The notes: generated by a model from the sequence alone, not told the origin. 64,000 nt of DNA from Streptococcus australis ATCC 700641 (GCF_000186465.1 NZ_GL636091.1:1374981-1438980); one strand, 5' to 3'. Shown: positions 45,748-54,780, numbered from the stretch's first letter. Made by a program: numbers and translations.

Positions 45748-45780
45748 TTACATTGTTTTAGGATCTACGTTTTATATGAT

Positions 45781-46719
45781 ATGAAAGCTGTTTTAAAAAA
45801 AATTATTAGTTTTATAAGTGGTTTACTAGTTATCTCTATTATTACCTTTATCCTCACAAAATTTACGTCGCAGGATCCAGCAGAGAATTATCTGCGAATT
45901 CGGCATTTGCCAATCACTCCAGCAGCTCTTGAAAATGCAAGAAGCTATTTGGGCTTGGACAAATCCTGGATTGAACAATATCTATCTTGGTTCGTAAAAG
46001 TTCTTCACCTGGACTTTGGAACCTCTTATTTACTGAAGGAATCCGTTGTCAGTTTAATTGCTGGTCGTTTCCTATCCACTTTTTATTTAGGAGTGACTTC
46101 CTTTATTCTGATTATTGTCGTTTCTATTCCCATTGGGGTTATCAGTGGCTTGAAGACCAATTCCTTCTTTGACAAATGCGTGCGCTTCCTTGGCTTTACC
46201 TCGGTATCCATGCCTGCCTTTTGGTTGGGATACATGTTGATTTTTATTTTTTCTGTGAAATTAGGCTTATTGCCTGTATCTGGTAAAAATGAACCTCTCA
46301 GCATCGTCTTACCAAGTATCACCTTAAGCTTTTCGCTGATTGGCCAATATATTGCCTTGGTGAGAAAGGCTGTATCGACCCAGTTGGAGAGTCCACATGT
46401 TGAAAATGCGCGCATGAGAGGGGTTAAACTACGCTATCTTTTACCCAATCATATTCTTCGAAATGCTTTGCCATCCATTGCGACTGGTTTAAGTCTAACC
46501 TTTGTCTATTTGATGACGGGTTCCTTGATTGTTGAAGAAGTCTTCTCCTGGAATGGATTAGGCAGTTTGTTTGTAGAGGCGATTCGATCGATCGATACTC
46601 CCTTAATTCAGGGATGTATGATGTTATTTGGCTTGCTATTCTTATTGAATAATGGCATGACACAAGCTGTCAACCACTGGATTGACCCACGAGTAAGGAA
46701 GAGAGGTAATGAATCATGA
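45781..46719 (+). CDS. nikB: Nickel-type ABC transporter permease NikB (system 2)
   Basis: A 312-residue permease with about six helices; start SGLLVISIITFILTKFTSQDPAENYL, conserved loop VENARMRGVKLRYLL near residue 205, and EEVFSWNGLGSLFVEAI. Upstream ribosome site is weak. Overlaps nikC by 4 bases. Confidence 0.88.
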   Translation: MKAVLKKIISFISGLLVISIITFILTKFTSQDPAENYLRIRHLPITPAALENARSYLGLDKSWIEQYLSWFVKVLHLDFGTSYLLKESVVSLIAGRFLSTFYLGVTSFILIIVVSIPIGVISGLKTNSFFDKCVRFLGFTSVSMPAFWLGYMLIFIFSVKLGLLPVSGKNEPLSIVLPSITLSFSLIGQYIALVRKAVSTQLESPHVENARMRGVKLRYLLPNHILRNALPSIATGLSLTFVYLMTGSLIVEEVFSWNGLGSLFVEAIRSIDTPLIQGCMMLFGLLFLLNNGMTQAVNHWIDPRVRKRGNES

Positions 46720-47525
46720 AAAAAAGTGTGATGTTTTCTATTTTCATATTAGGTCTCTTGGTTTTCCTTGCTTTGTTTGCCTCCTTTATAGCGCCTTATG
46801 ATCCGCAATATGTAGATGTTTCTAATAAGCTCTTAAGTCCAAGTCCCCAACATCTTTTAGGGACAGACCAATTGGGAAGAGATGTTTTTTCGAGACTCTT
46901 ATATGGTGCACGCTATTCCTTATTCTTAGCCGTCGCAATTAGTGTCTTAGAAGTAGTGACCGGCTTTATCGTAGGTTTGGTTGTAGGTTGGTATCAAGGA
47001 AAAATGGAAGGTGCCTTTCTTTGGCTGACCAATGTCTTGATGGCCTTTCCGAGTTTTCTTCTTTCACTTGCTACTGTTGGAATCTTGGGACAAGGGATGA
47101 GCAATATGATCATTGCCATTGTCATTATCGAATGGATCTACTATGCAAGGATTGTGACAAATCTGGTCATTTCTACCAAACAAGAGCCCTATGTGATTAG
47201 TTCCCAGATCATGGGAATGGGGTCATTTCATATCCTCAAAAACCATATTTTGCCCTTTATCTACAAGCCCGTACTGGTGATTCTTCTCATGAACATCGGG
47301 AATATCATTCTGATGATTTCTGGTTTTTCTTTCTTAGGAATTGGAGTCCAACCCAATGTTTCGGAGTGGGGCTTAATGTTGCATGATGCGCGGGCTTACT
47401 TCCGAGTGGCGCCTTGGATGATGATCGCACCAGGCTTAGCTATCTTTTTAACCGTCATTTCCTTTAACCTATTTGGTGAATATATCGAAGAGAAAGGAGA
47501 GAAGAATGGAATCATTCATCATTAA
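46716..47525 (+). CDS. nikC: Nickel-type ABC transporter permease NikC (system 2)
   Basis: A 269-residue permease with LLGTDQLGRDVFSRLLYGAR near residue 46 and the C-terminal SFLGIGVQPNVSEWGLMLHD. Its last 20 bases overlap nikD, so the two are probably translationally coupled. Confidence 0.88.
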   Translation: MKKSVMFSIFILGLLVFLALFASFIAPYDPQYVDVSNKLLSPSPQHLLGTDQLGRDVFSRLLYGARYSLFLAVAISVLEVVTGFIVGLVVGWYQGKMEGAFLWLTNVLMAFPSFLLSLATVGILGQGMSNMIIAIVIIEWIYYARIVTNLVISTKQEPYVISSQIMGMGSFHILKNHILPFIYKPVLVILLMNIGNIILMISGFSFLGIGVQPNVSEWGLMLHDARAYFRVAPWMMIAPGLAIFLTVISFNLFGEYIEEKGEKNGIIHH

Positions 47526-48297
47526 AGATCTTTCTCTTGTCGATCAGGAGGAGTCTCGTCTGGATCGGGTTTCTTTCACCCATCCCTTAGGCCAATCCCT
47601 GCTAGTGGTGGGAGAAAGTGGATCTGGAAAAACGCTCTTAACTAAGGCTTTAATAGGAATTATCCCTCGGAACATGAAACAGACTGGATCGATTCATTAT
47701 GGGGATCTCCATCTAGATTCTTTTTCAGACAAAGACTGGAACGCCTTTAGAGGGCAAAAGATCGCCTATTTGGTTCAAAATCCCATGTCCATGTTTAATC
47801 CCTTTCAAACGATTTGGACGCATTTCTATGAGACCATAAAAAGTCACTCAACTCTTTCCAAAAGTGAATGCCGCAAGAAAGCTCTTGACGTTCTAGAAAA
47901 GGTTCGGATCGCAAATCCAGAATCGGTTCTCCAGCAATACTCCTTCGAACTAAGTGGAGGCATGCTCCAACGGATTATGTTAGGCATGATCTTATGTCTA
48001 GATCCAGAAACGATTATACTAGACGAACCAACCTCAGCAGTCGATCGGGTGAATCGTGAGATGATCCTAAGCTTGATCAAAGACTTACTGGATCAGCACA
48101 AGACGGTTATTACCGTTACCCATGACTATTATTTAGCGAGGGAACTCGGGGGCAATATGTTGGTCTTGGAGAAGGGCAAAGTCGTTGAATTTGGAAAAAC
48201 TGAGGATCTTTTGACAGCTCCAAAAGAAAGCTATACCAAGGAATTATTCTTAGAACAAGATTTGAAGCAGGTGATCAGAAATAATGCTGGAATGTAA
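47506..48297 (+). CDS. nikD: Nickel-type ABC transporter ATPase NikD (system 2)
   Basis: A 263-residue ATPase: Walker A GESGSGKTLL, Q-loop VQNPMSMFNPF, signature LSGGMLQR, Walker B IILDEPTSAVD. Start ATG 47506 follows AAAGGAGAG inside nikC. Overlaps nikE by 14 bases. Confidence 0.9.
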   Translation: MESFIIKDLSLVDQEESRLDRVSFTHPLGQSLLVVGESGSGKTLLTKALIGIIPRNMKQTGSIHYGDLHLDSFSDKDWNAFRGQKIAYLVQNPMSMFNPFQTIWTHFYETIKSHSTLSKSECRKKALDVLEKVRIANPESVLQQYSFELSGGMLQRIMLGMILCLDPETIILDEPTSAVDRVNREMILSLIKDLLDQHKTVITVTHDYYLARELGGNMLVLEKGKVVEFGKTEDLLTAPKESYTKELFLEQDLKQVIRNNAGM

Positions 48298-48943
48298 AGA
48301 TATTACGGTCAACTATCAAGGAAAAACTGTATTAGACCATTGCAATCTATCCATCAAAAAAGGCGAAATTGTTGGAATTATGGGAGAAAGTGGGAGTGGC
48401 AAGTCTACGCTGGCAAGAGTCATCTTAGGAATTGAACAGCCAAGTCAAGGACAGGTTCTCTTAGATGGCAAAACCTATTCCATCAAAGAGGACGGTGTTC
48501 GCATCTTGGTCGTTTTCCAAGATTCTTTTCACGCAGTCAATCCACGATTTACTGTGAGAGAAATCTTGCTAGAAGCTCTTCCCAAAGATTTTCCGATGGA
48601 GCAGGTCGACACTGTTTTAAAAGAGGTAGGTCGTCTACCATCAGAAGTACTAGAAAAAAGAGCAAGAGAATTAAGTGGTGGCCAGTTGCAAAGAGTTTGC
48701 ATTGCCAGAACCTTGCTCCTAAACCCAGATGTCATTATTTTTGATGAATCTCTCAGTGGTTTGGATCCCAAAACCCAGGTACAGATTTTACAATTGCTTT
48801 ATAAGATTCATGGTAAGTATCAGAATACCTTTATCTTCATCGCTCACGATGAGCAATTGTGCCGGGCCATTTGTGATCGCATCCTGATCTTAGAAAATGG
48901 CCAATTTACCCGTGAAATTCAGGATCTAGCGGAAGCTACCTGA
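48284..48943 (+). CDS. nikE: Nickel-type ABC transporter ATPase NikE (system 2)
   Basis: A 219-residue ATPase: GESGSGKSTL, LSGGQLQR, IIFDESLSGLD (Ser in place of the usual Pro after the catalytic Glu). It lacks the C-terminal extension usual in peptide-transporter ATPases. A small palindrome, TGTTCCGGAACA, follows the stop. Confidence 0.88.
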   Translation: MLECKDITVNYQGKTVLDHCNLSIKKGEIVGIMGESGSGKSTLARVILGIEQPSQGQVLLDGKTYSIKEDGVRILVVFQDSFHAVNPRFTVREILLEALPKDFPMEQVDTVLKEVGRLPSEVLEKRARELSGGQLQRVCIARTLLLNPDVIIFDESLSGLDPKTQVQILQLLYKIHGKYQNTFIFIAHDEQLCRAICDRILILENGQFTREIQDLAEAT

Positions 48944-48979
48944 TGTTCCGGAACAAGAAGCAATAAAAAGGAGAAAAGT

Positions 48980-49564
48980 GTGAAACAAACATTTGAAACA
49001 CGTAAATTATATTTTGGATTTCCTGTATTTTTCTTAGGATACAAGGATGATGCGCATGGATATAATATTTCGACCTCTAGTTCAGCCTATACTCTCGGTA
49101 GTATGATGGTAGTCGCTATGAGAACCAAAGGAAATGCCGTCACAGAAATTAAAAAACACGGATCGTTCACCGTGAATATCCCTACAGAGGAGCTCTTAAC
49201 AGAGGTTGAAATTGCTGGTTTCAATAGTCGCAAGGACAAGTTTGCTCTTACAGGTCTAGACTATACAATTGGGGAAACAGTAGACGCTCCAATGGTAACG
49301 GCTTGTCCAGTTTCCATTGAATGCCAAGTTGTTGAATTTGTCGAATGTGGAGCATTGACCAATATTATCGCTCGTGTAACCCGTCGTGAAGTAGAAGAAG
49401 ACTTGATTGACGAAGATGGTACCTTCAAGAGCGATACTTTCTCACCGATCAGCTATATTGGAGATGGAGCTGGCCGTTATTATAGAAACTATAAAGACGG
49501 TGGCGTTCAAATGGGAAGCATCATCAAGAAATCAGAGAAAATGAAGAAAGTGATAGTTAGTTAA
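48980..49564 (+). CDS. Flavin reductase-like (FMN-binding split-barrel) protein
   Basis: A 194-residue protein of the flavin reductase / flavoredoxin family (ISTSSSAYTLGSMMVVAMR, ITEIKKHGSFTVNIPTEELL, then the FNSRKDKFALTGL block). Substrate unknown. Start codon is GTG after AAGGAG. It lies 36 bases after nikE and may belong to the same transcript; corrin synthesis needs cobalt reduction, but a link is only a guess. Confidence 0.8.
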   Translation: MKQTFETRKLYFGFPVFFLGYKDDAHGYNISTSSSAYTLGSMMVVAMRTKGNAVTEIKKHGSFTVNIPTEELLTEVEIAGFNSRKDKFALTGLDYTIGETVDAPMVTACPVSIECQVVEFVECGALTNIIARVTRREVEEDLIDEDGTFKSDTFSPISYIGDGAGRYYRNYKDGGVQMGSIIKKSEKMKKVIVS

Positions 49565-49606
49565 TAATGACTATATCAAGTAATAATTCTGATTGCAATT
49601 GGAACA

Positions 49607-49644
49607 TAAAACAGCACACTGGATAAATCCAGGGTGCTGTTTTA
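49607..49644. terminator. Terminator after the flavin reductase gene
   Basis: AAAACAGCAC with inner CTGGAT pairs with ATCCAG and GTGCTGTTTT around a 2-base loop. Flanked by A-run and T-run, so it can work from both directions and would also serve the small minus-strand gene at 49669-49776. Confidence 0.9.
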
Positions 49645-49668
49645 ATGAGAATTGTTTCTTTCCATTTT

Positions 49669-49776
49669 TTAAAACAAGCTATTAGAAATGGAAAACGCGA
49701 TAAAGAAAATAATGATCGCAATAATATATTGAACTGGCTTAGGTAAGTTATTCAATTTATCCATAAATTCTTTCAT
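49669..49776 (-). CDS. 35-residue single-helix membrane peptide
   Basis: A short minus-strand gene with start ATG at 49776 and a strong ribosome site AAGGAG 8 bases upstream. The product is MKEFMDKLNNLPKPVQY followed by a hydrophobic helix (IIAIIIFFIAFSI) and a short polar end. Charged N-terminus plus one membrane helix suits a small membrane protein, a regulator subunit or a type I toxin-like peptide. It shares a terminator with the converging gene. I do not recognise a named family. Confidence 0.72.
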   Translation of the reverse strand: MKEFMDKLNNLPKPVQYIIAIIIFFIAFSISNSLF

Positions 49777-49873
49777 TGTTTGATCTCCTTATTGTTTGAT
49801 TCTCTTATGATAAGTGTAGCATGAAATAACCCTCAAAAAAATAGGCGAAATAAGTGTTTTGTCATGATAATAA

Positions 49874-50104
<231 letters not shown>

Positions 50105-50113
50105 CATTCAAAT

Positions 50114-50144
50114 AGGGGTTGGGATTTTTCCCACCTCTTTTTTT
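50114..50144 (+). terminator. Terminator left from the lost reductase gene
   Basis: AGGGGTTGGGA pairs with TCCCACCTC around TTTT and runs into seven or more T. It survives behind the remnant and insulates the gene at 50281. Confidence 0.8.
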
Positions 50145-50280
50145 ATGTGCACCTTATTCCTCTCGTTCGCTTTTTTTGAAAAATTAGGGTAGAATAGAAG
50201 TCATATTTTAAAAAAAGAATAGATCAATAGTGATAGAGATGAATTCTCTTCTATCCATCACAACGAAAAGAGGTGACCAT

Positions 50281-50883
50281 ATGTGGAAATGGATCAAACG
50301 ACTCATCGGACTGACCTTCCTCCTAGTTATTGTCTTAGCAGTTTTCTTGATACCAGCAAAGGTTTCGACTCAAGAACAATTTAAAAATGTGACAGTGAAT
50401 ACTTCACTGGTAGATCTGGCTCAAGAAGGCCTCTCTACTGCAGACGTGACTGCTTCTGGCCTACAAACAGAGCTTCAACTGAATTCTCCTCAATTGCGCC
50501 AAGTTATTAAAGGAATGCTTGGAGAAGTTTCAGATGAAACTCTCCTCAATACAGCAGTTGCTATGAATGGAGACTATATCAATGTTCAGGTTCCGATTGA
50601 ACTGGGACCGGTGGAAACCATGGTGAGCATGGACTTTTCAGCTAGTGTGACGGATCAACAATTGACCTTGAACCTAGAACGGGCCCGTCTTGGACATCTG
50701 CCGATTCCACGTAGTTTGGTTGCTTCAAAGATTGCTGAAAAAGTTAACCAAGAGGGTACAGGAGCTACTATGACAGAGAATCACATTCAAGTGACCTTGC
50801 CGACAAGTGGCTACCAAATCCATTCTGCGAAGGTCGAAAAAGGGAACATGGTATTACAAATTATCGTTCCAATTTCCTATTAA
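50281..50883 (+). CDS. Conserved membrane-anchored hypothetical protein (YpmS/DUF2140-like)
   Basis: A 200-residue protein with one N-terminal membrane anchor (LIGLTFLLVIVLAVFLIP) and an extracellular beta-rich part. The segment LERARLGHLPIPRSLVASKI and the pattern of the fold recall the YpmS (DUF2140) family, of unknown function. Start ATG 50281 after AGAGGTG. Own promoter upstream not clearly resolved. Confidence 0.7.
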   Translation: MWKWIKRLIGLTFLLVIVLAVFLIPAKVSTQEQFKNVTVNTSLVDLAQEGLSTADVTASGLQTELQLNSPQLRQVIKGMLGEVSDETLLNTAVAMNGDYINVQVPIELGPVETMVSMDFSASVTDQQLTLNLERARLGHLPIPRSLVASKIAEKVNQEGTGATMTENHIQVTLPTSGYQIHSAKVEKGNMVLQIIVPISY

Positions 50884-50992
50884 GCATCAACCATTGGTTT
50901 CTGATGATGCCGATGGTTTTTCTAATTGACAAAGCATTGAAAAAAGAGTAAGGTAGAACAAGAAAACGATTTCAAATACAGGGAGATTTAGG

Positions 50993-51628
50993 ATGCCATT
51001 ATATGAATTTTGTGCAGAGAACATAACACTGTTAGAGAAGGCTTTTCAAGCAGGAGCGCGTCGTGTAGAATTATGTGATAACTTAGCAGTTGGAGGTACG
51101 ACTCCAAGCTATGGTGTGATCAAAGAGGCTGTGAAGCTTGCTAAAGATTATCAGGCCAAGGTCATCGTTATGATTCGTCCACGAGGTGGAGATTTTGTAT
51201 ACTCTGAGCAAGAGCTAGACATTATGTTAGAAGATTGGAAAGTTGCCCGTGACCTGGGTGTTGATGGCTTGGCTGTTGGGGTTTTGACTGCTGACAACCA
51301 GCTGGATAAAGATGCCATGCTTCGTTTCATCCAAGCCAGCCAAGGATTTGAATTGACCATGCATATGGCATTTGACCAGATTCCTTTAGAAGATCAAGCT
51401 CCGAGTATCGAGTGGATGAAGGAAGTGGGCGTGACGCGACTATTAACGAGAGCTGGAAGTCCAGAAACAGACTTAAAACTTCGTTTAGAGCGCTACAAAG
51501 AGTATGCACAGTTAGCTGATGGCCAGTTAGAAATCTTGGCAGGTGGTGGTATCTCTTTGGAGAATCGACAGCTTTTCCTTGACCTTCCAGGGGTGGATCA
51601 GGTCCATGGAACTCGTGTTGTCTTTTAA
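50993..51628 (+). CDS. cutC: CutC family protein
   Basis: A 211-residue TIM-barrel protein: YEFCAENITLLEKAFQAGARRVELCDNL, GGTTPSYGVIKEA, VIVMIRPRGGDFVYSE, then MHMAFDQI and LTRAGSPET match CutC. Named for copper homeostasis in E. coli, though a direct role in copper handling is disputed. A TTGACA box at 50926 may be its promoter. Slightly shorter than the E. coli protein. Confidence 0.92.
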   Translation: MPLYEFCAENITLLEKAFQAGARRVELCDNLAVGGTTPSYGVIKEAVKLAKDYQAKVIVMIRPRGGDFVYSEQELDIMLEDWKVARDLGVDGLAVGVLTADNQLDKDAMLRFIQASQGFELTMHMAFDQIPLEDQAPSIEWMKEVGVTRLLTRAGSPETDLKLRLERYKEYAQLADGQLEILAGGGISLENRQLFLDLPGVDQVHGTRVVF

Positions 51629-51636
51629 ATGCATAT

Positions 51637-51666
51637 GAGTTGAGGAAGAAATCTCAGCTCTTTTTT
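51637..51666 (+). terminator. Terminator after cutC
   Basis: GAGTTGAG (51637-51644) pairs with CTCAGCTC (51653-51660), followed by six T. Confidence 0.88.
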
Positions 51667-51703
51667 CTTGATTTTTGGTATACTGGAGGGAAAGGAGTAG
51701 AGC

Positions 51704-52363
51704 GTGTTTTTACCAGATTATTTTGAGAAATACAGTATAGACAAAGAAAAAGCCCTAGCTTATGGGTTTTCAAAGCAGGGAGAGAAGTTTCACTATGATC
51801 AACTGGTCCTGGATGGAGACTTCAAACTTTATGTGACTGTCCAAGGTAAGCAAGTGCATTTTTGGCTAGTGGATCAGGAGACAGGCGACGACTATGTGCA
51901 GCTTCATATGGACCAGATGGTTGGTCAATATGTTGGCCAAGTCAGAGAAGCTTGCCAGCAGGCCTTAGAAGACATCAGAAGCTCCTGTTTTGCTGTCAAA
52001 GATTTTTTGTATCCTCAGACCAAGCGCTTGGTGGATTGGATCAGCCAGCAATATGACCGTCCCATCGAATACCTCTGGGACCGTTCTCCGGACTCGGGTG
52101 TCTTCCGTCATCAAAAGGATCTCAAATGGTTTGGCGTCTTGATGAAGATAGACTGGTCCAAGCTAGATGCGAGGCAGGAAGGAAAGATTGAGGTCTTAAA
52201 TATTAAACAAGATCATGTTAGCCAACTCTTAGAAGAACCCCATTTCTATCCGGCTTATCATATGAATAAGAAGTACTGGATCAGCATTCCTTTGGATGGT
52301 CGAGTAGAAGATGATCTTCTCTTTGGGCTTGTGGCTAAGAGCTGGGCCCTGACTAAGAAGTAA
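51704..52363 (+). CDS. MmcQ/YjbR-like (DUF419) protein
   Basis: A 219-residue protein. The C-terminal half (YLWDRSPDSGVFRHQKDLKWF, VLNIKQDHVSQLLEEPHFYPAYHMNKKYW in part) matches the MmcQ/YjbR domain, sometimes called a double-wing DNA-binding-like fold, function unknown. The N-terminal half is a separate alpha/beta domain common in streptococcal members. Start GTG after AAAGGAG; an extended -10 (TGGTATACT) lies near 51676. Confidence 0.82.
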   Translation: MFLPDYFEKYSIDKEKALAYGFSKQGEKFHYDQLVLDGDFKLYVTVQGKQVHFWLVDQETGDDYVQLHMDQMVGQYVGQVREACQQALEDIRSSCFAVKDFLYPQTKRLVDWISQQYDRPIEYLWDRSPDSGVFRHQKDLKWFGVLMKIDWSKLDARQEGKIEVLNIKQDHVSQLLEEPHFYPAYHMNKKYWISIPLDGRVEDDLLFGLVAKSWALTKK

Positions 52364-52406
52364 GGTTAATCCCAAATCATGAGGAAAAGCGATTGAAACA
52401 TAAAAA

Positions 52407-52587
52407 AGAGGCTGGGACAAAAGTCCTAGCCTTTCAATTGTCTTTGGATTATCGAGCAAGACGCAGTGGTTGAGTGGGCTCTACTACGCTGATTTCATCA
52501 GCTTTTACAGCCCTGCTCAACTGTGCGGAGGTGGGACGACGAAATCGAATTCTAACGAATTACCGATTTCTGTCCCACTCTCTTTTT
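52407..52587. repeat. Three-hairpin intergenic repeat, copy 1
   Basis: About 180 bases shared with 58864-59044 and 61750-61925. Structure: hairpin 1 GAGGCT-GGGAC/GTCC-AGCC at the start; hairpin 2 from GTTGAGT-GGGCT to AGCCC-CTCAAC enclosing GCTGA/TCAGC; hairpin 3 GTGGGAC-AAATCG-AATTC to GAATT-CGATTT-GTCCCAC. It ends in CTCTTTTT and starts after AAAAAA, so it can end transcription from both sides. Here it separates converging genes. Confidence 0.92.
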
Positions 52588-52611
52588 ATAGTGGAGAAAT
52601 TCCCAGCCCTA

Positions 52612-53271
52612 TTATTCTTTGGTCAATGAGAAGTGGAAATCTTTGTAATTATTATAGTCAAAATCTGTATTAATATCTGTAGTAAAGGCTATCGGAGTAT
52701 AGTGTCCTTCCTCTAGGATAAATCCTGGTCTGAAACGGAAATTTGCAACTCCTAAACCGGTAATACCTGGAAGAAGTGCATCTGCCCCGTCAAGTCCTTC
52801 AGAGTCCCAATAATAGACATTTCCAGATGCTTGAATAGCTCTTGCAGTATAGGTAGCTGTGCGGGTTGGTTCACTATCATTTTTAAAGCTAACAACAGTT
52901 GTAATATCCCCATTGGCTTCAACAGTCATTTTGATGCTATCTGCTTGAGGACTAGATCCTACCCAAGTACCGACAAGATCTGCAGGAACGACAGTTTGAT
53001 TAGTTGAAGTGGTATCTCCAGCCTTACTTGTTTCAGATGAAGCGGGTGTATTACTTGCTTGATTTGAAGAATCGACCCCTTCTTTTGTCTGAGAAGAAGA
53101 AACGGTAGTTTTCTTGTTCAAACTAGCTTTTGGTTTTTTCTCAACTTTTGAGCTAGAAGCTTTTTCGGATGAAGAAGGAGTTTTTGCTTTTGTGCCACAT
53201 CCTCCCGAAGCAAGTCCAAGTGATGCAGCCACAAGAGAGGCTGCAGTCCAACGAATTATAGATCGTTTCAT
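52612..53271 (-). CDS. Putative secreted lipoprotein
   Basis: A 219-residue protein with an N-terminal signal and a lipobox-like end (LGLASGGC, cysteine near residue 25). Residues 30-95 are a Ser/Thr/Lys-rich low-complexity linker. The rest is a globular domain (DLVGTWVGSSPQADSIKMTV, then ITTVVSFKNDSEPTRTATYTA) of a type seen at the ends of several streptococcal lipoproteins. Function unknown. Ribosome site AGAGGTG. Confidence 0.78.
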   Translation of the reverse strand: MKRSIIRWTAASLVAASLGLASGGCGTKAKTPSSSEKASSSKVEKKPKASLNKKTTVSSSQTKEGVDSSNQASNTPASSETSKAGDTTSTNQTVVPADLVGTWVGSSPQADSIKMTVEANGDITTVVSFKNDSEPTRTATYTARAIQASGNVYYWDSEGLDGADALLPGITGLGVANFRFRPGFILEEGHYTPIAFTTDINTDFDYNNYKDFHFSLTKE

Positions 53272-53300
53272 AAAATCACCTCTATATCTTTCTGACTTAG

Positions 53301-53328
53301 ATTATACTCCTATTGTTACAGATGTCAA
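53301..53328 (-). promoter_or_regulatory. Promoter of the lipoprotein gene
   Basis: On the minus strand, perfect TTGACA (53328-53323) and perfect TATAAT (53306-53301) with a 16-base spacer. This is the best sigma-A match in the window. Confidence 0.88.
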
Positions 53329-53411
53329 GCTTTATTTGTAATAAATGTAATTATTTTGTAACATAGTTTTATATATAAAAATAAATCATAAGATAATCTG
53401 GTGAGGATGCA

Positions 53412-54680
53412 TCACAGATAAGCTTGAATCTTTCCCAATACTTCTTCCAGTTTGTCCTGTTCAATGCGGGCAAAGGCATAGGGACAAGTTTGGATATAGG
53501 CTGGTTCAAAGAAGCGAAGGGGAAGTCCACTGTGTTTTAGTCGTGCAATCGAAGAAACTTGTCTCAAATCTAGCAAGACTCCCCCAATGACAGGCCAAGC
53601 GGGAATGGGGAGAGAATGTTGATAGAGAAGAGAAGTAGCCTGCTCTGTTTGGATGGCTTGCTGTTGGTGAAGGAGACCTTTATTTTTGGCAAACATGCCA
53701 TTGTCAATATAGAGACTCAAGGCCTTCTGCATGACCAAGTTACTCTCGTAGTCAAGTGTTCCCTTCAATTTTAAGACAGGGGCTAGGAGGGCTTGGGGCA
53801 GGACCATAGAAGTGATCCGAAGGGCAGAGAAGAGGCTGGTAGAAAAAGACTTGATGTAGATGACCCGGTCGGATGCATCCAGGTAATGAAAGCTAGGTGA
53901 AAAATGCGGATCATAATCCCCCAAGTAATCGTCTTCGACAATATAGACATCATAAAGCTTTGCTAAGGCTAATATCTGTTCCTTCTCTTGCTTGCTATAA
54001 CTATGTCCCAGCGGGTAATGGTGGCGCGGAATGGTATAGAAAAATTTGATCTTGCCGGTTTTAAAGATCGTTTCCAATTGATCAAAGTCAATTCCTTTGG
54101 GCGAACGACTAATACTTTGGTAAGGCAAGTCCTGGTCTTTGATGAGCTTATTGATACGATAGTAGGTTGGCTGTTCTACTAAGATTTCTTCTTTTTGGTT
54201 CGGAAAGGCTACCTGGCTTAGGAGGTAGAGAGCTTGCTGGGTCCCTGAGGTAATAATGATTTGTTGCTCTTGGGTGTATATCGCATCTTCTCGAAGGAGA
54301 GAAGCAATAGAGTGACGGAGGTCGACTAGACCTTCCTGCTTTTCATAGTAGTTGAAGAGGTAATTATCACGGCCTATTAAAGTTTCATTGATACAAGTCC
54401 GGAAGTCTTCAAAGGCCTGAAAGCGATCTTCCTTGAGACGTAGAGGAAGGTCGGTATGCTTCACTGTCTCTTCCTCCAAGACATAGTAGCCACTTTGGGG
54501 CTTGGCATAGATGTAGTTTTTATAGCTGAGCTCAAGCAAGGCACGCTGGACAGTGTCCTTGCTACAAGCATACTGACTGGCCAGTTGGCGAACAGAAGGC
54601 AGGCGGTCTCCGGTTTTTAGGATTCCTTGGTCAATCTGGTTTTTCAATGTTGTAAAAATCTTTTGGTATTTGGTTGTCAT
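53412..54680 (-). CDS. MocR/PdxR-type regulator (GntR helix-turn-helix plus aminotransferase domain)
   Basis: A 422-residue protein. Residues 1-70 are a GntR winged helix (LKNQIDQGILKTGDRLPSVR, then QLASQYACSKDTVQRAL). Residues about 100-422 are a fold-type I aminotransferase; the region YIVEDDYLGDYDP and the PLP lysine segment VIYIKSFSTSLFSALRI are present. MocR proteins sense PLP or amino compounds. No vitamin B6 gene lies beside it, so its target is not visible. Start 54680 after GGGGA. Confidence 0.9.
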   Translation of the reverse strand: MTTKYQKIFTTLKNQIDQGILKTGDRLPSVRQLASQYACSKDTVQRALLELSYKNYIYAKPQSGYYVLEEETVKHTDLPLRLKEDRFQAFEDFRTCINETLIGRDNYLFNYYEKQEGLVDLRHSIASLLREDAIYTQEQQIIITSGTQQALYLLSQVAFPNQKEEILVEQPTYYRINKLIKDQDLPYQSISRSPKGIDFDQLETIFKTGKIKFFYTIPRHHYPLGHSYSKQEKEQILALAKLYDVYIVEDDYLGDYDPHFSPSFHYLDASDRVIYIKSFSTSLFSALRITSMVLPQALLAPVLKLKGTLDYESNLVMQKALSLYIDNGMFAKNKGLLHQQQAIQTEQATSLLYQHSLPIPAWPVIGGVLLDLRQVSSIARLKHSGLPLRFFEPAYIQTCPYAFARIEQDKLEEVLGKIQAYL

Positions 54681-54705
54681 AACTGTCCCCGTACAATTTT
54701 TCTTT

Positions 54706-54734
54706 ATTGTAGTCAATTGGGGTTAAAATTGCAA
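54706..54734 (-). promoter_or_regulatory. Promoter of the MocR-type regulator gene
   Basis: On the minus strand: TTGCAA (54734-54729), 17 bases, TACAAT (54711-54706). The predicted start is about 20 bases before the ATG at 54680. Confidence 0.6.
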
Positions 54735-54747
54735 GTAAAGAATAATA

Positions 54748-54780
54748 AAAAAGACTCCCATTTTGAGAGTCCTTGATTGA
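54748..54780 (-). terminator. Minus-strand terminator downstream of the hemolysin III gene
   Basis: Read on the minus strand, GGACTCTC-AAAAT-GGGAGTC is followed by TTTTTT. A second similar hairpin (GACTTCC/GGGAGTC) lies near 54886-54910, right after the stop of the hemolysin III gene. The bases between are AT-rich with nothing else recognisable. Confidence 0.75.

Noticed and set aside
52407..52587. Insertion sequence remnant
   Set aside because: The repeat has no transposase coding sequence and no clear target-site duplication; treated as a structured intergenic repeat.
53281..53411. CRISPR or phage attachment signature in AT-rich gaps
   Set aside because: No regularly spaced repeats, no integrase and no tRNA gene in the window.
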